Counted from the stretch's first letter, positions 8,113-16,172 are shown. The stretch is DNA of 64,000 nt from Bradyrhizobium erythrophlei (GCF_900142985.1 NZ_LT670849.1:4294501-4358500), one strand, 5' to 3'. Numbers and translations are program-made. Notes: generated by a model not told the origin, from the letters alone.

Positions 8113-8357
8113 TATGGATGGTCTTCGACGTCGGTGTCCGGACGGTCGTCACCGGCGGCGGTCTCGGTGTGCCATTTGCCGTCCGCCGTCTCATACTCGA
8201 TCGCCTCGGTGCGTCCGGGCACGCGCTGTTCGGAAGCGGCGCGCCGGGCGGCGGCGAGAGCCTTGGCGTGGCTGGCGAAGCTCTCCGAGAACACACCGTC
8301 GACAGTGTACGCCCAGCCGCCATCGTGCTCGACGATCTTGTAGGTGACGTGACTCAT
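8112..8357 (-). CDS. DUF2188-type small protein
   Basis: 81 residues, MSHVTYKIVEHDGGWAYTVD..., with a W-x-V-D..SE.F.SH..AL.AARRAA pattern of DUF2188-like proteins; function unknown. AAGGAAGG precedes the ATG by six bases. The stop codon overlaps the start of the hydrolase (TAATG), so the two form an operon. Twin-hairpin element A begins 22 bp upstream of the start codon, within the probable 5' leader. Confidence 0.78.
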   Translation of the reverse strand: MSHVTYKIVEHDGGWAYTVDGVFSESFASHAKALAAARRAASEQRVPGRTEAIEYETADGKWHTETAAGDDRPDTDVEDHP

Positions 8358-8379
8358 CGGCAACCTTCCTTTTGTGGGG

Positions 8380-8550
8380 CTAGTGTCCACTTTTCCGAAG
8401 TTCGTGCTCTGTCGCAGCACCCACCTTTCACGAACTTCGGAAAGTCATGGACACTAGCAAACTTATTGATTCCAGTACCGCTTCCCTATTTGAAGTTCCT
8501 GGATCGAATTCGCCGCTTGTGGTGCAGGAACTTCGAACAGGCGGTACTGG
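8380..8550 (-). repeat. Twin-hairpin element A
   Basis: Two hairpins joined by 14 nt. H1 (8380-8457) has outer arms CTAGTGTCCA/TGGACACTAG, an inner stem of about 16 bp ending at CCGAAGTTCGTG, and a 22-nt loop (8407-8428) holding TCGCAGC. H2 (8472-8550) has outer arms CCAGTACCGC/GCGGTACTGG, an inner stem with TTGAAGTTCCTG and a 23-nt loop (8502-8524) holding CGAATTCGCCG. An inverted copy lies at 16676-16843 and a diverged third member at 44035-44203. H1 faces the start codon of the leftward DUF2188 gene. No coding sequence is convincing here; the 300-bp gap holds only this element. Confidence 0.85.
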
Positions 8551-8657
8551 CGGGGCTTACGGGAAGCAGGCGCGCCGCCTATTCTATGACAAAATGGGCG
8601 GTGAAACAGCCCGCCCACCATCAGGCGTCGCGAAGTCTTGTAACAGGGAAATGAAAA

Positions 8658-8924
8658 ATGTGCCGAAACATCAAGACGCTGTTTAACTTTGAGCCGCCGG
8701 CGACGGCGGACGAAATTCACGCTTCCGCCCTGCAATTCGTCCGCAAGCTCTCCGGCTTCAACAAACCGTCACAGGCAAATGCTGAAGCATTCGACCGTGC
8801 GGTAGCCGAGGTCAGCGCGGCCGCGCATCGGCTGCTGGACTCGCTCCACACCCATGCGCCGGCGCGCGATCGCGAGATCGAGGCCGAAAAGGCCAAGGAA
8901 CGGTCGCGGGCAAGATTCGCCTGA
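8658..8924 (+). CDS. DUF2277 family protein
   Basis: 88 residues beginning MCRNIKTLFNFEPPATADEI, the hallmark of DUF2277, an all-helical small family with conserved C-R-N-I-K-x-L near the N-terminus and F-V-R-K-L-S-G-F in the middle. Role unknown. ATG at 8658 preceded by GGGAA. Monocistronic, just right of twin-hairpin element A. Confidence 0.9.
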   Translation: MCRNIKTLFNFEPPATADEIHASALQFVRKLSGFNKPSQANAEAFDRAVAEVSAAAHRLLDSLHTHAPARDREIEAEKAKERSRARFA

Positions 8925-8986
8925 GTCTTTGTCAAATGGCGCCTGATCGGGTAGTGGGTTCGCGAACTGCGAGGTGCAAGAGTTCT

Positions 8987-9307
8987 ATGGTCTGGTATGT
9001 CTATCTCGGCTGGCTCTTCGCCGGTGCGTTTCTGGCCAACGCAATTCCCCACACCGTACAGGGCATCTCGGGCAATCCGTTTCCGACCCCGTTTGCTTCC
9101 CCGCCGGGCCGCGGCAACTCCCCGCCGGTGCTCAATGTCATCTGGGGCTTCTTCAATCTTATCGTCGGGGCTGCGCTGATCTACATCACCCTGCCGCAGC
9201 TTCCGCCGCCCTGGCCGCTGGTTGCGCTCGCGCTGATCGGCGCACGCCTCGTGGCGCTACGTCTTGCCAATCATTTTGGAAAGGTGCGCAAGCAAGCGCA
9301 CCCATAG
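8987..9307 (+). CDS. Integral membrane protein
   Basis: 106 residues, start ATG at 8987 (MVWYVYLGWLFAGAF). Three or so hydrophobic segments: residues 4-20, 48-66 and 72-92, separated by a proline-rich loop (PFPTPFASPPGRGNSPP). Unknown function; the upstream in-frame ATG at 8936 has a weaker context. It converges on the collagen-like gene with four bases between the stops. Confidence 0.7.
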   Translation: MVWYVYLGWLFAGAFLANAIPHTVQGISGNPFPTPFASPPGRGNSPPVLNVIWGFFNLIVGAALIYITLPQLPPPWPLVALALIGARLVALRLANHFGKVRKQAHP

Positions 9308-9311
9308 CGCC

Positions 9312-9791
9312 TTACTCCTTGTCCTTATCTTTGTTCTTGTGCTTGTGTTTGTGCTTCTTGTCTTTTTTATCTTTCTTGTCTTTCTTCTTCCGCTTCCTGT
9401 CACGGTCCTCGTCGCCATCGCCCTCGTCGAACAGCACCTCGTCGCGATCCTGCTCGGCGAAGGCCCGTTGCGTGGCCGCATCGCGTTCGGCGGCCTCTAA
9501 CGCCTCGCGTTCGCGCTGCCGCTTGTAGTCTTCATAGGCATCGAACAGTTGATGCAGCCAAGGCAGCACCTGCTCGATGGAAGGCAACGGGCCGGCGGGG
9601 CCGACTTCGCCGCGCGGCCCCTTCTCGCCTTGAACGCCTTGTTTACCTTGAGGACCCGGCTCGCCGCGTTTGCCTTGCGCACCAGGCTTTCCCGGCTTGC
9701 CTTGCACGCCGGGTTTGCCCCGCGCTCCCTCGGGGCCCGGACGCCCCGGATGGCCCTGAGGTCCCGGGCGGCCAATCAAACTGTTCGCCAC
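9312..9791 (-). CDS. Collagen-like protein with lysine-rich tail
   Basis: 159 residues. Residues 7-68 are about 20 uninterrupted Gly-X-Y triplets rich in proline, lysine and arginine ([26 protein letters not shown]), sufficient for a short triple helix. A helical stretch follows ([20 protein letters not shown]) and may be the trimerising domain, then an acidic patch and a tail of lysine, aspartate and histidine repeats ([21 protein letters not shown]). No signal peptide is seen. Function unknown; bacterial collagen-like proteins are often surface or structural. Confidence 0.8.
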   Translation of the reverse strand: MANSLIGRPGPQGHPGRPGPEGARGKPGVQGKPGKPGAQGKRGEPGPQGKQGVQGEKGPRGEVGPAGPLPSIEQVLPWLHQLFDAYEDYKRQREREALEAAERDAATQRAFAEQDRDEVLFDEGDGDEDRDRKRKKKDKKDKKDKKHKHKHKNKDKDKE

Positions 9792-9942
9792 GTGTTTAAC
9801 TCCTGGTGAATCTTACTCCCGTTTTAGCAGACCGCGAATGGCACCAGCAATTGTACGGGGAACGGATCAACATCAATCGTAAACCTCGCTCCGCCTAGGA
9901 TGAGCCAAGGATAAACCAGGGGTGGCAATACGAGGCGCGACG

Positions 9943-10227
9943 ATGAACGAGGGCTGGAAGGTATTTTGGTTGTTCGCTGTGGTTTTCGCCGTGGCATTTG
10001 GCGCCGAGCGGACGTTCGTTGCCGATGTGGTGCCGGTCGCATTCGCCGATTTGCCGCAGCCTTTATGGGCGGTCCTGACGGCGATGGTTTTGCGCGCGCT
10101 TGAACTGATATCAGGCAGCGTGTCGCTGATCGCGCTGATTTTGATGTGCGGCGTGTGGGCCGATCACCTGCGGCAAGTCCAGGTCAGCGCGCAGGAGCGG
10201 CTGAAAGCACGGTTCATCGAAAAGTAG
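9943..10227 (+). CDS. Small membrane protein
   Basis: 94 residues with two transmembrane helices (about 6-24 and 52-70) and a basic cytoplasmic C-terminus ending ERLKARFIEK. ATG at 9943 (MNEGWKVFWLF) is chosen because it starts right before helix 1. Unknown function. Confidence 0.65.
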   Translation: MNEGWKVFWLFAVVFAVAFGAERTFVADVVPVAFADLPQPLWAVLTAMVLRALELISGSVSLIALILMCGVWADHLRQVQVSAQERLKARFIEK

Positions 10228-10248
10228 TACGCACCTGGATCCGCGCCT

Positions 10249-10737
10249 CTAGCCGCATTTGCCGAATGCCTCGCGCCAGCCAACGGCGTCGACCGGCGGC
10301 AAGGTATAGCTATCCCGGCCGGCTGAAATCTTGAGCGCCTTGCCGGAATCAAGCAGATCGAGAAGACGGTTCCTGAGCGCCCTCCACTTCTTGCCGTAGA
10401 GAGCGAGGTCAGCCCGCCGATAGCCGAGGTCGAATTGGACGAATGTGGTTGCGAGGTCATCGAACGGCGCCTCGAAATCCCCCAAGAACGCCATGCTTCT
10501 CTTTCCCGAAGCGATAACGAGGCGGGTATTGCCCTCCGTCTTTGCCTTGCCCGGATATTTGGCATGTAATGCGAAGGCGCGGCCGCAGCCGATGAGGAAC
10601 GTCGCCTTGCCGTCTTCGGAATAACTCAGGATGCTGTGATCCCGTTCGTCGAGTTCGTACTTCCAGGAGCCTGCAACGGCCGGCTGGGCAATCATGCCGG
10701 CAAGCCATATCACGAGCCCTGGTGCGTGCATCCGCAT
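10249..10737 (-). CDS. Exported hypothetical protein
   Basis: 162 residues with a signal peptide ending QPAVAGSWKY. The mature domain has alternating strands (HSILSYSEDGKATFLIGCGRAFALHAKYPG) and one cysteine near each end (C51, C161), possibly a disulfide. It resembles unnamed periplasmic proteins of Rhizobiales; no function assigned. Lies downstream of the SDR gene in the same direction with a 15-bp gap, so probably co-transcribed. Confidence 0.68.
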   Translation of the reverse strand: MRMHAPGLVIWLAGMIAQPAVAGSWKYELDERDHSILSYSEDGKATFLIGCGRAFALHAKYPGKAKTEGNTRLVIASGKRSMAFLGDFEAPFDDLATTFVQFDLGYRRADLALYGKKWRALRNRLLDLLDSGKALKISAGRDSYTLPPVDAVGWREAFGKCG

Positions 10738-10752
10738 ATGTTTCCCCGCGGT

Positions 10753-11523
10753 TCAGATCGCGCGATAGCCGCCATCCGCCATCACGATCGATCCCGTGAC
10801 GTAAGCGGCGAGATCGGAGGCGAGGAAGATCGCCGGTCCCACGATATCTTCCGGCTGGCCGGCGCGGCCTAGCGGCGTGTGGTCGATGAAGATCTTGATC
10901 AGTTCCGGGTTGTTGGCGCGCACCGCGGCATTGAGCGGTGTTTCGATCAGGCCGGGGCCGATCGCATTGACGCGCACGCCATATTTGCCGAGTTCGGCGG
11001 CCAGCGCCCGCGTAAAGCCGAGCACGCCGTGCTTGGAGGTGGTGTAGGCCACGGAATTCGGCGTGCGCACATGCACGAAGGATTGGATCGAGGCGATGTT
11101 GACGATGCGGCCCTTGCTGGCGCGGATCGGCTCGAGAAAGGCGTGCGTGACGTTGAAGACGCCGTCGAGGTTGATGGAAATGATGTCGTCCCAATCCTTG
11201 ATCATCGCCGCGCCGTCGCCGGCAAAGGCGTTGCGGCGGTTGATGCCGGCATTGTTGACGAGGATCGAGACCTGGCCGACCTGTTCACTGACGCGTTTGG
11301 CGAGCGCCACGCAATCCTCGCGCCTGACGACGTCGAGGTGGAAACTGGACGCGAGACCGCCGGCGCGGCGGATCTCCTCGGCGGCGTCCTCGGCCGCCTG
11401 TTCGTTGATGTCGATCAGCGCGACCTGCGCGCCCTCGCGGGCATAGCCAAAAGCGATCGCCCGGCCGATGCCGGAGCCTGCGCCGGTGACGGCGGCGATA
11501 TGGTTCTCGAGAAGTCCGGGCAT
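10753..11523 (-). CDS. SDR family NAD(P)-dependent oxidoreductase
   Basis: 256 residues, a classical short-chain dehydrogenase. Cofactor motif TGAGSGIG (13-20), NNAG (90-93), catalytic S145, Y160 and K164 (YTTSK), and a C-terminal ASDLAAYVTGSIVMADGGY typical of glucose/3-oxoacyl reductase-type enzymes. D38 at the end of strand 2 (ALIDIN) favours NAD(H) over NADP(H). Substrate unknown, likely a sugar or hydroxy acid. Confidence 0.92.
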   Translation of the reverse strand: MPGLLENHIAAVTGAGSGIGRAIAFGYAREGAQVALIDINEQAAEDAAEEIRRAGGLASSFHLDVVRREDCVALAKRVSEQVGQVSILVNNAGINRRNAFAGDGAAMIKDWDDIISINLDGVFNVTHAFLEPIRASKGRIVNIASIQSFVHVRTPNSVAYTTSKHGVLGFTRALAAELGKYGVRVNAIGPGLIETPLNAAVRANNPELIKIFIDHTPLGRAGQPEDIVGPAIFLASDLAAYVTGSIVMADGGYRAI

Positions 11524-11673
11524 TGTTTTTCCTCCGCTGTTTGTTGGCCGGAAGCTTAACATCCGCTCGCCGCCGCGACAGCGCTTTTCGTTACAATCTG
11601 ATTCGAATTAGCCGAAACCGGAACGGAAAGTGTTAGCACCGCATCGTGCTTAATGGTTCTCGGGTAATTCGTC

Positions 11674-12165
11674 ATGAATCGGCGACTTGCGGAGTGGAAG
11701 CTCGAATTCGATCGCATCTGGTCGGCGCACGCGCCTGACTATGGTGAGGCGGTGACGCTCGCGCAGTTGATTGCGGACTGCGCCGAAGATGAGGCGTTGC
11801 GTCAGGCGGCGGCCCAGGCGCTGCCGATCCTGCGATGTGCCGCGCAAGACAGCACCGACCATGCGACTTGCGTTGCGGCACGGCGGCGGATCAGTGTCAT
11901 TCGCGAGGTGATGGCCGCCCTCACCGCGCCGCAATTCGGCAGGCGTTCGGCGCTGCCGAAATCGCTCACGCCGGAAGAACGCTCGCGCCAGCTTCTGGGA
12001 TTGCCGCTCGATCGCCGCCTGTCCGAGAGTGAAATCCATCGCGCCTACAAGCTGCTCGCCAAGCGCACGCATCCGGATGCCGGCGGCAGCGAAGAGGCAT
12101 TCTTGAGGATATCGGCCGCGCACGAGGCGCTGATGAAAGAGCGGCGCATGCCGCCGCGCCACTAA
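11674..12165 (+). CDS. J-domain protein
   Basis: 163 residues. The C-terminal third is a J domain: helix II (ESEIHRAYKLLAKR), HPD at 133-135 and helix III (EEAFLRISAAHEALMKERR). The N-terminal 95 residues are helical and unlike DnaJ. It should stimulate ATP hydrolysis by DnaK on a specific client; the client is unknown. No zinc finger or G/F region. Stands alone, diverging from the SDR gene. Confidence 0.85.
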   Translation: MNRRLAEWKLEFDRIWSAHAPDYGEAVTLAQLIADCAEDEALRQAAAQALPILRCAAQDSTDHATCVAARRRISVIREVMAALTAPQFGRRSALPKSLTPEERSRQLLGLPLDRRLSESEIHRAYKLLAKRTHPDAGGSEEAFLRISAAHEALMKERRMPPRH

Positions 12166-12184
12166 GCCATTAGTAAGTCATTGG

Positions 12185-12526
12185 TCAGTGATAGCGCGCG
12201 CGGCGATCGTAAAACGGCGAAAAAGACTTTCGGATTCTCGCGTCGGCCTCGTCGTCGAGAAACACGACGTCGAGATGGGCTTCGGTATTGAACAGCGCCC
12301 CAAAGGCGCGGTCCATCTGTAGCGCGAGCTTGCCGCTTTCCTGCCTGTCGTGGGTCAGGAGAACCAGCACGGTGCCACCGCTATGGTTGGCGCGCAGAAG
12401 ATAGGCCCGCGCCACGGTGGTATCGAGATCGAGCAGAACGGAAATCGCTTCCTTGAGGCGCTGCTCGTGCGCGCCATCCTGTTCGCCCATGAAGGCGATG
12501 CCTGTTGCGGAGAACTGGTGAAGCAA
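12185..12526 (-). CDS. Conserved hypothetical protein
   Basis: About 113 residues if translation begins at the TTG at 12526, five bases after GGGAGG; an ATG at 12490 is the alternative, and the frame stays open to 12634 through two hairpins. The alternating helices and strands (RLKEAISVLLDLDTTVARAYLLR, GTVLVLLTHD, LDVVFLDDE) suggest a small alpha/beta domain with a resemblance to the C-terminal part of SseB-like proteins, which I could not confirm. Cytosolic; function unknown. Confidence 0.6.
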   Translation of the reverse strand: MLHQFSATGIAFMGEQDGAHEQRLKEAISVLLDLDTTVARAYLLRANHSGGTVLVLLTHDRQESGKLALQMDRAFGALFNTEAHLDVVFLDDEADARIRKSFSPFYDRRARYH

Positions 12527-12549
12527 TCGAACCTCCCGCCAAAAGCGAA

Positions 12550-12634
12550 GGTGAGCACTGGACGCGTAAACGCTCAACCCGTGCTCACCGTTCCTCTTTT
12601 GTGGGTATGATTTTGTCGGAAGATTGATACCCAC
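12550..12634 (-). promoter_or_regulatory. Two tandem hairpins in the leader of the 12185-12526 gene
   Basis: Arms GTGGGTAT/ATACCCAC (12601-12608 and 12627-12634) and GGTGAGCAC/GTGCTCACC (12550-12558 and 12581-12589) are both perfect. They lie just before the ribosome site of the leftward gene and after the end of the interrupted gene at 12655. They could terminate the upstream transcript or act as a leader structure. The loops lack the motifs of the twin-hairpin family. Confidence 0.45.
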
Positions 12635-12654
12635 TTATTGCCGGATTTTGCCGC

Positions 12655-12909
12655 TTACAGCGAGCAGTAGCCCTTGTGCAGCAGCCAGCCCTTGACGGCG
12701 ACCGCGCGCTCGAAAGTGGCCTGGCGGTGGGTCATGACGGTGTAGCTGGTCGGCCACGGCGAGATCGCGAAGCCGTTGTCCCAGATCTGGCAGTAGCCGG
12801 TGTCGGCCTACTTGATCACATGGAAGGGCGCGGCTTCGGCCGGGCTTGCGGCGGCGAAGGCGGTGGCGGCAACGACGGCGGCAGCGGCAAGGGTGCGGAT
12901 GTGATGCAT
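12655..12909 (-). pseudogene. Small secreted protein interrupted by an amber codon
   Basis: ATG at 12909 after GGAG; 84 sense-length codons ending TAA at 12655. Codon 34 is TAG (12808-12810). The product would be a signal peptide (AAASPAEA-APFHVIK) then, past the stop, ADTGYCQIWDNGF and ATFERAVAVKGWLLHKGYCSL. The paralogue at 16221-16484 has YYVIRWDNTGVCQIWN, so the stop replaces a tryptophan codon: one TGG to TAG change. No other damage is visible, so the lesion is recent, is read through, or is a sequencing error. Confidence 0.8.
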
Positions 12910-13183
12910 GGTTATCTCCTTAAGTATGGGTTGGTGATCCGCTGGACCTGCTAATGGAGGCCTTTCGCGGCTTGTGTCTTCCGGGTCAGGGGGATCGACC
13001 CGAATGCCCATGAGTGTCGGTGGCGGCGAAACCGGTTCAAACCAATCGGGTTTCAAGATGACTTCAAAATGGTTTTCGTCGGGGCGCTTGCAAAGATGCT
13101 TTCCTTAACGCAAAAGCGGCCTCGGCTAATGTTTGAGCAAGACGCCGCGGCATTAACGAATGGCGTCACGCGGGGAGGAGAAG

Positions 13184-13600
13184 ATGACGGCTGCGAGCGA
13201 GGAGAAGGTTAACCCGGTTGCGCCGGAGCGGCTGCATCAGGCGCTCGGCATTTACCAGTCCGCGCTGGTTGGCGAGCCGGACGAGAAGGGCGAAGCGCCG
13301 GCGGTGGACGAGCCTGCGAGCCAGCGTGCGCTGCTTGCGGTCAAGCGCGAATTTGCCGATCCGAAGGAATTCTTCAGCCTCAGTCTCCGGCTCCAGCGCT
13401 TCACGGAAATCGTCGGCGACAGGACGCTGATCAAGTGGGGGATGGTCAAGCACTCGGAAGGCGGTATTGAGGTTCACGACGCCGTCGTCAACGCACTCGC
13501 CGCAGCTCCCTTCCGCAAGTCAGGCGTACTCGACAAGGACGTGTTTCACGAACTGGTCAAGGCCGAGTTCAACCGGCTCGAGGCAGCGGAGAAGAGCTGA
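13184..13600 (+). CDS. Conserved hypothetical cytosolic protein
   Basis: 138 residues starting MTAASEEKVNPVAPERL; GGGGAGGAGA just before ATG 13184 makes this start stronger than the ATG at 13160. Mostly helical and charged, with VKREFADPKEFFSLSLRLQRFTEIVGD in the middle. I do not recognise the family. It stands alone; the preceding 270 bp hold no clear signal beyond a short GGGTCAGGGGGATCGACCC palindrome at 12985. Confidence 0.65.
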   Translation: MTAASEEKVNPVAPERLHQALGIYQSALVGEPDEKGEAPAVDEPASQRALLAVKREFADPKEFFSLSLRLQRFTEIVGDRTLIKWGMVKHSEGGIEVHDAVVNALAAAPFRKSGVLDKDVFHELVKAEFNRLEAAEKS

Positions 13601-13625
13601 AGCGGTTCGCGCACCTCTCCTCATC

Positions 13626-13734
13626 GTCATTCCGGGATGCGCCGTCAGGCGCAGGCCCGGAATCCACAGCGCCGCTCGAACAAGCTCAGAAATGGATTCC
13701 GGGTTCGCTCGTTTCACTCGCGCCCCGGAATGAC
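13626..13734. repeat. Dispersed palindromic repeat, GTCATTCCGGG class
   Basis: GTCATTCCGGG at the left pairs with CCCGGAATGAC at the right; inside lie GGCCCGGAATCCA and TGGATTCCGGGTTCGCTCG. A second copy sits at 38030-38136. This folds as a long imperfect hairpin at the end of two convergent genes and probably acts as a terminator. Confidence 0.8.
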
Positions 13735-13738
13735 GAAT

Positions 13739-14206
13739 TCACCCATCCGCCGCCGTCGCCGCGACGACCTCGCTCGCCGTCTCGCCGGCCACCTTGCGGC
13801 GTTGCCATAGCTCGTAGCCGAACATGCCGAGCACCATCGCCGCGACAAACACGATCATCGGCATGGTGAGACCGGCGAGGTTTACCAGCGCAGGACCTGG
13901 ACAAATTCCGGAAAGGCCCCAGCCGATTCCGAACAGCGCTGAACCTGCCACGAGCGGTGCATCGATATCGTTGCGCGCGGGCCAGGAGAATTTTGCGGCG
14001 AATAGCGGCGCGCTCCGCCGCCGCGCCAGCGCAAAGCCCGCGCCGGCCACGATGACCGCACCCGCCATTACGCAGGCGAGCGTGGCGTCCCATGTGCCGA
14101 AGAAATCGAGGAAGCCGAGAACCTTTTCCGGTTCGGTCATGCCGGAGATCAGTAATCCCAGTCCGAACACGACGCCGCAACCGAAGCTCGCGAGGATCAG
14201 CATCAT
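13739..14206 (-). CDS. YeeE/YedE-type (DUF6691) membrane protein, second half
   Basis: 155 residues, four hydrophobic segments. MMLILASFGCGVVFGLGLLISGMTEPEKVLGFLDFFGTWD is the family N-terminus, and GIGWGLSGICPGPALVNLA carries the conserved cysteine. With the gene at 14211-14633 it forms a split thiosulfate/sulfur-compound transporter of the YeeE (TsuA-like) type. The start lies four bases after the stop of its partner, so they are coupled. Confidence 0.85.
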   Translation of the reverse strand: MMLILASFGCGVVFGLGLLISGMTEPEKVLGFLDFFGTWDATLACVMAGAVIVAGAGFALARRRSAPLFAAKFSWPARNDIDAPLVAGSALFGIGWGLSGICPGPALVNLAGLTMPMIVFVAAMVLGMFGYELWQRRKVAGETASEVVAATAADG

Positions 14207-14210
14207 CGCA

Positions 14211-14633
14211 CTACCCTCCGAAGCCGTGACGAACCAGCGCAACCGTGACGATCGCCGCGCCCATGAATATCAGCGTGGCGACGATCGAGCGCGCCGAGAC
14301 GCGCGCGAAACCGCAGACGCCGTGGCCCGAGGTGCAGCCATTGCCCATTCGGGTGCCGAACCCGACCAGAAGACCGGCGATCGCGTAGAGCACGAGGTTT
14401 GACGATGAGAGCCGCGCCGGCCCTGATGTGCCCAACAGCGGTCCGATCAGTGCTGCAGCTATAAGGCCAACGATGAAGGCGAGCCGCCAGGCGCGGTCGC
14501 GGCTCGTGGTCAACACTCCGCCGAGGATGCCGGACACGCCAGCCAGCCGTCCGGCCGACAGCATCAGAGCTGCGGAGGCGAGCCCGATCAGTGCACCGCC
14601 GATCAGTCCGCTCGTGGGCGTGAAATGGTGCAT
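14211..14633 (-). CDS. YeeE/YedE-type membrane protein, first half
   Basis: 140 residues, start ATG 14633 after GGAGGGCAGAAC. Contains the sulfur-transport signature GNGCTSGHGVCG with two cysteines near residue 105 and several glycine-rich helices. Probably imports thiosulfate or a related sulfane compound together with the downstream half. No sulfurtransferase, rhodanese or ArsR-type regulator is next to it here, unlike many such loci. Confidence 0.88.
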   Translation of the reverse strand: MHHFTPTSGLIGGALIGLASAALMLSAGRLAGVSGILGGVLTTSRDRAWRLAFIVGLIAAALIGPLLGTSGPARLSSSNLVLYAIAGLLVGFGTRMGNGCTSGHGVCGFARVSARSIVATLIFMGAAIVTVALVRHGFGG

Positions 14634-14786
14634 GTTCTGCCCTCCTGCTATAGCTGAGGCCTGCGAATTGCCACGATAGAGTCGCCCGTAGCCGCCGCCA
14701 ATGCCTTTTTGCCGGCGCTTTCGATCGGTTACACTCCCGCCGCCAAACGATTCGATTGTTTTCAAACGCAAATCTGGGGGAAACCA

Positions 14787-15221
14787 ATGAGACTATCATC
14801 CGCCGTCCGCACGATCGTCCTCGTGCTTGTTGCTTTCGTTGGGCTCTCGTCGGCCGCGCGCGCCGATGAAGGCTATGTGCAGCTCACGATCATCAAGGCC
14901 GGATGGATCATCGGCGGCAACGGCGGCAGCGGCGTCTTGGATTTCCACGGCCGCCGTTATCCGCTCACGGTTGGCGGCATCGATTATGGTCTGGTGTTCG
15001 GCGGATCGCGCGCGGTGCTGCGCGGCCGCGTCAGCAACATCTGGCGGCCGTCGGATATCGCGGGCGCCTATGCGGCAGGCGGCGCCGGCATCGTGGTCGG
15101 CGGCGGCGTGCGCGGCATCCTGCTCACCAATGCGCGGGGCGTCACGCTCGAACTCGCCGGCTCGCAGTTTGGCCTGATGGCGAATGCGGATTTGAGCGGC
15201 CTTGCGATCGGCCTGAGGTAG
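14787..15221 (+). CDS. Exported glycine-rich hypothetical protein
   Basis: 144 residues; ATG 14787 gives a signal peptide ending SSAARA-DEGY. The mature part is strand/glycine rich (IIKAGWIIGGNGGSGVLDF, GGAGIVVGGGVRGILLTN), recalling EipA/DUF1134-like envelope proteins, though I am not sure of the match. Periplasmic; role unknown. The extension back to 14709 lacks a start context. Confidence 0.65.
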   Translation: MRLSSAVRTIVLVLVAFVGLSSAARADEGYVQLTIIKAGWIIGGNGGSGVLDFHGRRYPLTVGGIDYGLVFGGSRAVLRGRVSNIWRPSDIAGAYAAGGAGIVVGGGVRGILLTNARGVTLELAGSQFGLMANADLSGLAIGLR

Positions 15222-15270
15222 AGCTCCTTTCTTATCCCCCACGCGTTCCGCGGGGGAGGGATCAAGGTGC

Positions 15271-16089
15271 TCAGCCGCCGGTTCGCCTGAAAATGTCCTC
15301 AGGCGGCACCGGCGGCGTTATCCCAAAGGTTTCACGCAATACATCGTCGAGCTCACCGGCGTTCGCCAGCGTGCGCTCCTTGGTCAATTCGCCGTCGCGT
15401 GCCTCCAGCGTCAGCGCGCGATCGACCAGCCGAATGCGCCGGTTGCCTGACAGCCGCTCGACGATCAGCCTTGTGGTGAGCGGAATCGTCGAGTTGGTCG
15501 AGGTGAACCAGTTGCCGAGCTCGTAGTCGGCCTGAAGCTGTGGATGCAGGTCGAAGACGTACATCGCGCGCCAGCTGCCGTCGCGTTTGGCATTGAGCCA
15601 CAGCAAACCGTCCGTCTCGGTGAGACGATAGGTGCCGAGCACGGTGGTCTGCTCGATGTCGGTTTTGAATTGCAGGGGCGCATCCAGGAGGCAGGCGCCA
15701 AACCCGGCGTCGACGAGATAAGCGCCGTCCGCAAGATCGACCTTCAGCAGCATGTGTGTTTTTGGCCCGAGCGGACTGCCTGGCGGCGACATCCAGCGCA
15801 CCCGCCCCCCAAGCCCGGTGACCTCAAAGCCGATCGCCTGGAGCGCCGCCCGCAACAGCAGATTGTGCTCGTAGCAATATCCGCCGCGGCTTCCCTCGAC
15901 GAGCTTGGCCTGGATCGAGGTGAGATCGAGCTTGACCGGGCGGCGCAACAGCGGATCAATCGCCTCGAACGGGATCGCAGCGAGATGCGCGGTCTGGAGG
16001 GCTTTCAGCGTCGCGAGATCGGCCGCGACCGGGCCGCTATGGCCGATCCGCGCCAGGTATTTGTCCAGCCGAAATTCATGATCCATCAT
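15271..16089 (-). CDS. nat: Arylamine N-acetyltransferase
   Basis: 272 residues. The cysteine-protease-like triad is intact: C72 in RGGYCYEHN, H111 in KTHMLLKV and D126 in LVDAGFGA. FEAIDPLLRRPVKLD matches the N-terminal domain. Transfers acetyl from acetyl-CoA to arylamines and hydrazines; in soil bacteria it detoxifies or takes part in amide-bond formation of secondary metabolites. Stands alone between a small gene and the 16173 terminator. Confidence 0.93.
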   Translation of the reverse strand: MMDHEFRLDKYLARIGHSGPVAADLATLKALQTAHLAAIPFEAIDPLLRRPVKLDLTSIQAKLVEGSRGGYCYEHNLLLRAALQAIGFEVTGLGGRVRWMSPPGSPLGPKTHMLLKVDLADGAYLVDAGFGACLLDAPLQFKTDIEQTTVLGTYRLTETDGLLWLNAKRDGSWRAMYVFDLHPQLQADYELGNWFTSTNSTIPLTTRLIVERLSGNRRIRLVDRALTLEARDGELTKERTLANAGELDDVLRETFGITPPVPPEDIFRRTGG

Positions 16090-16172
16090 GCGCCGCCTCT
16101 GTCGGCTGCGATACTATGCCAGGGAACGGCGCCAAGGCCAGCGCGGGAGCGCTGGCAACATGAAAGCAAAGG

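Noticed and set aside
8447..8686. Small proteins read across twin-hairpin element A
   Set aside because: Frames run through palindromes, and the homologous frame in element B is in a different context; conservation is at the level of structure.
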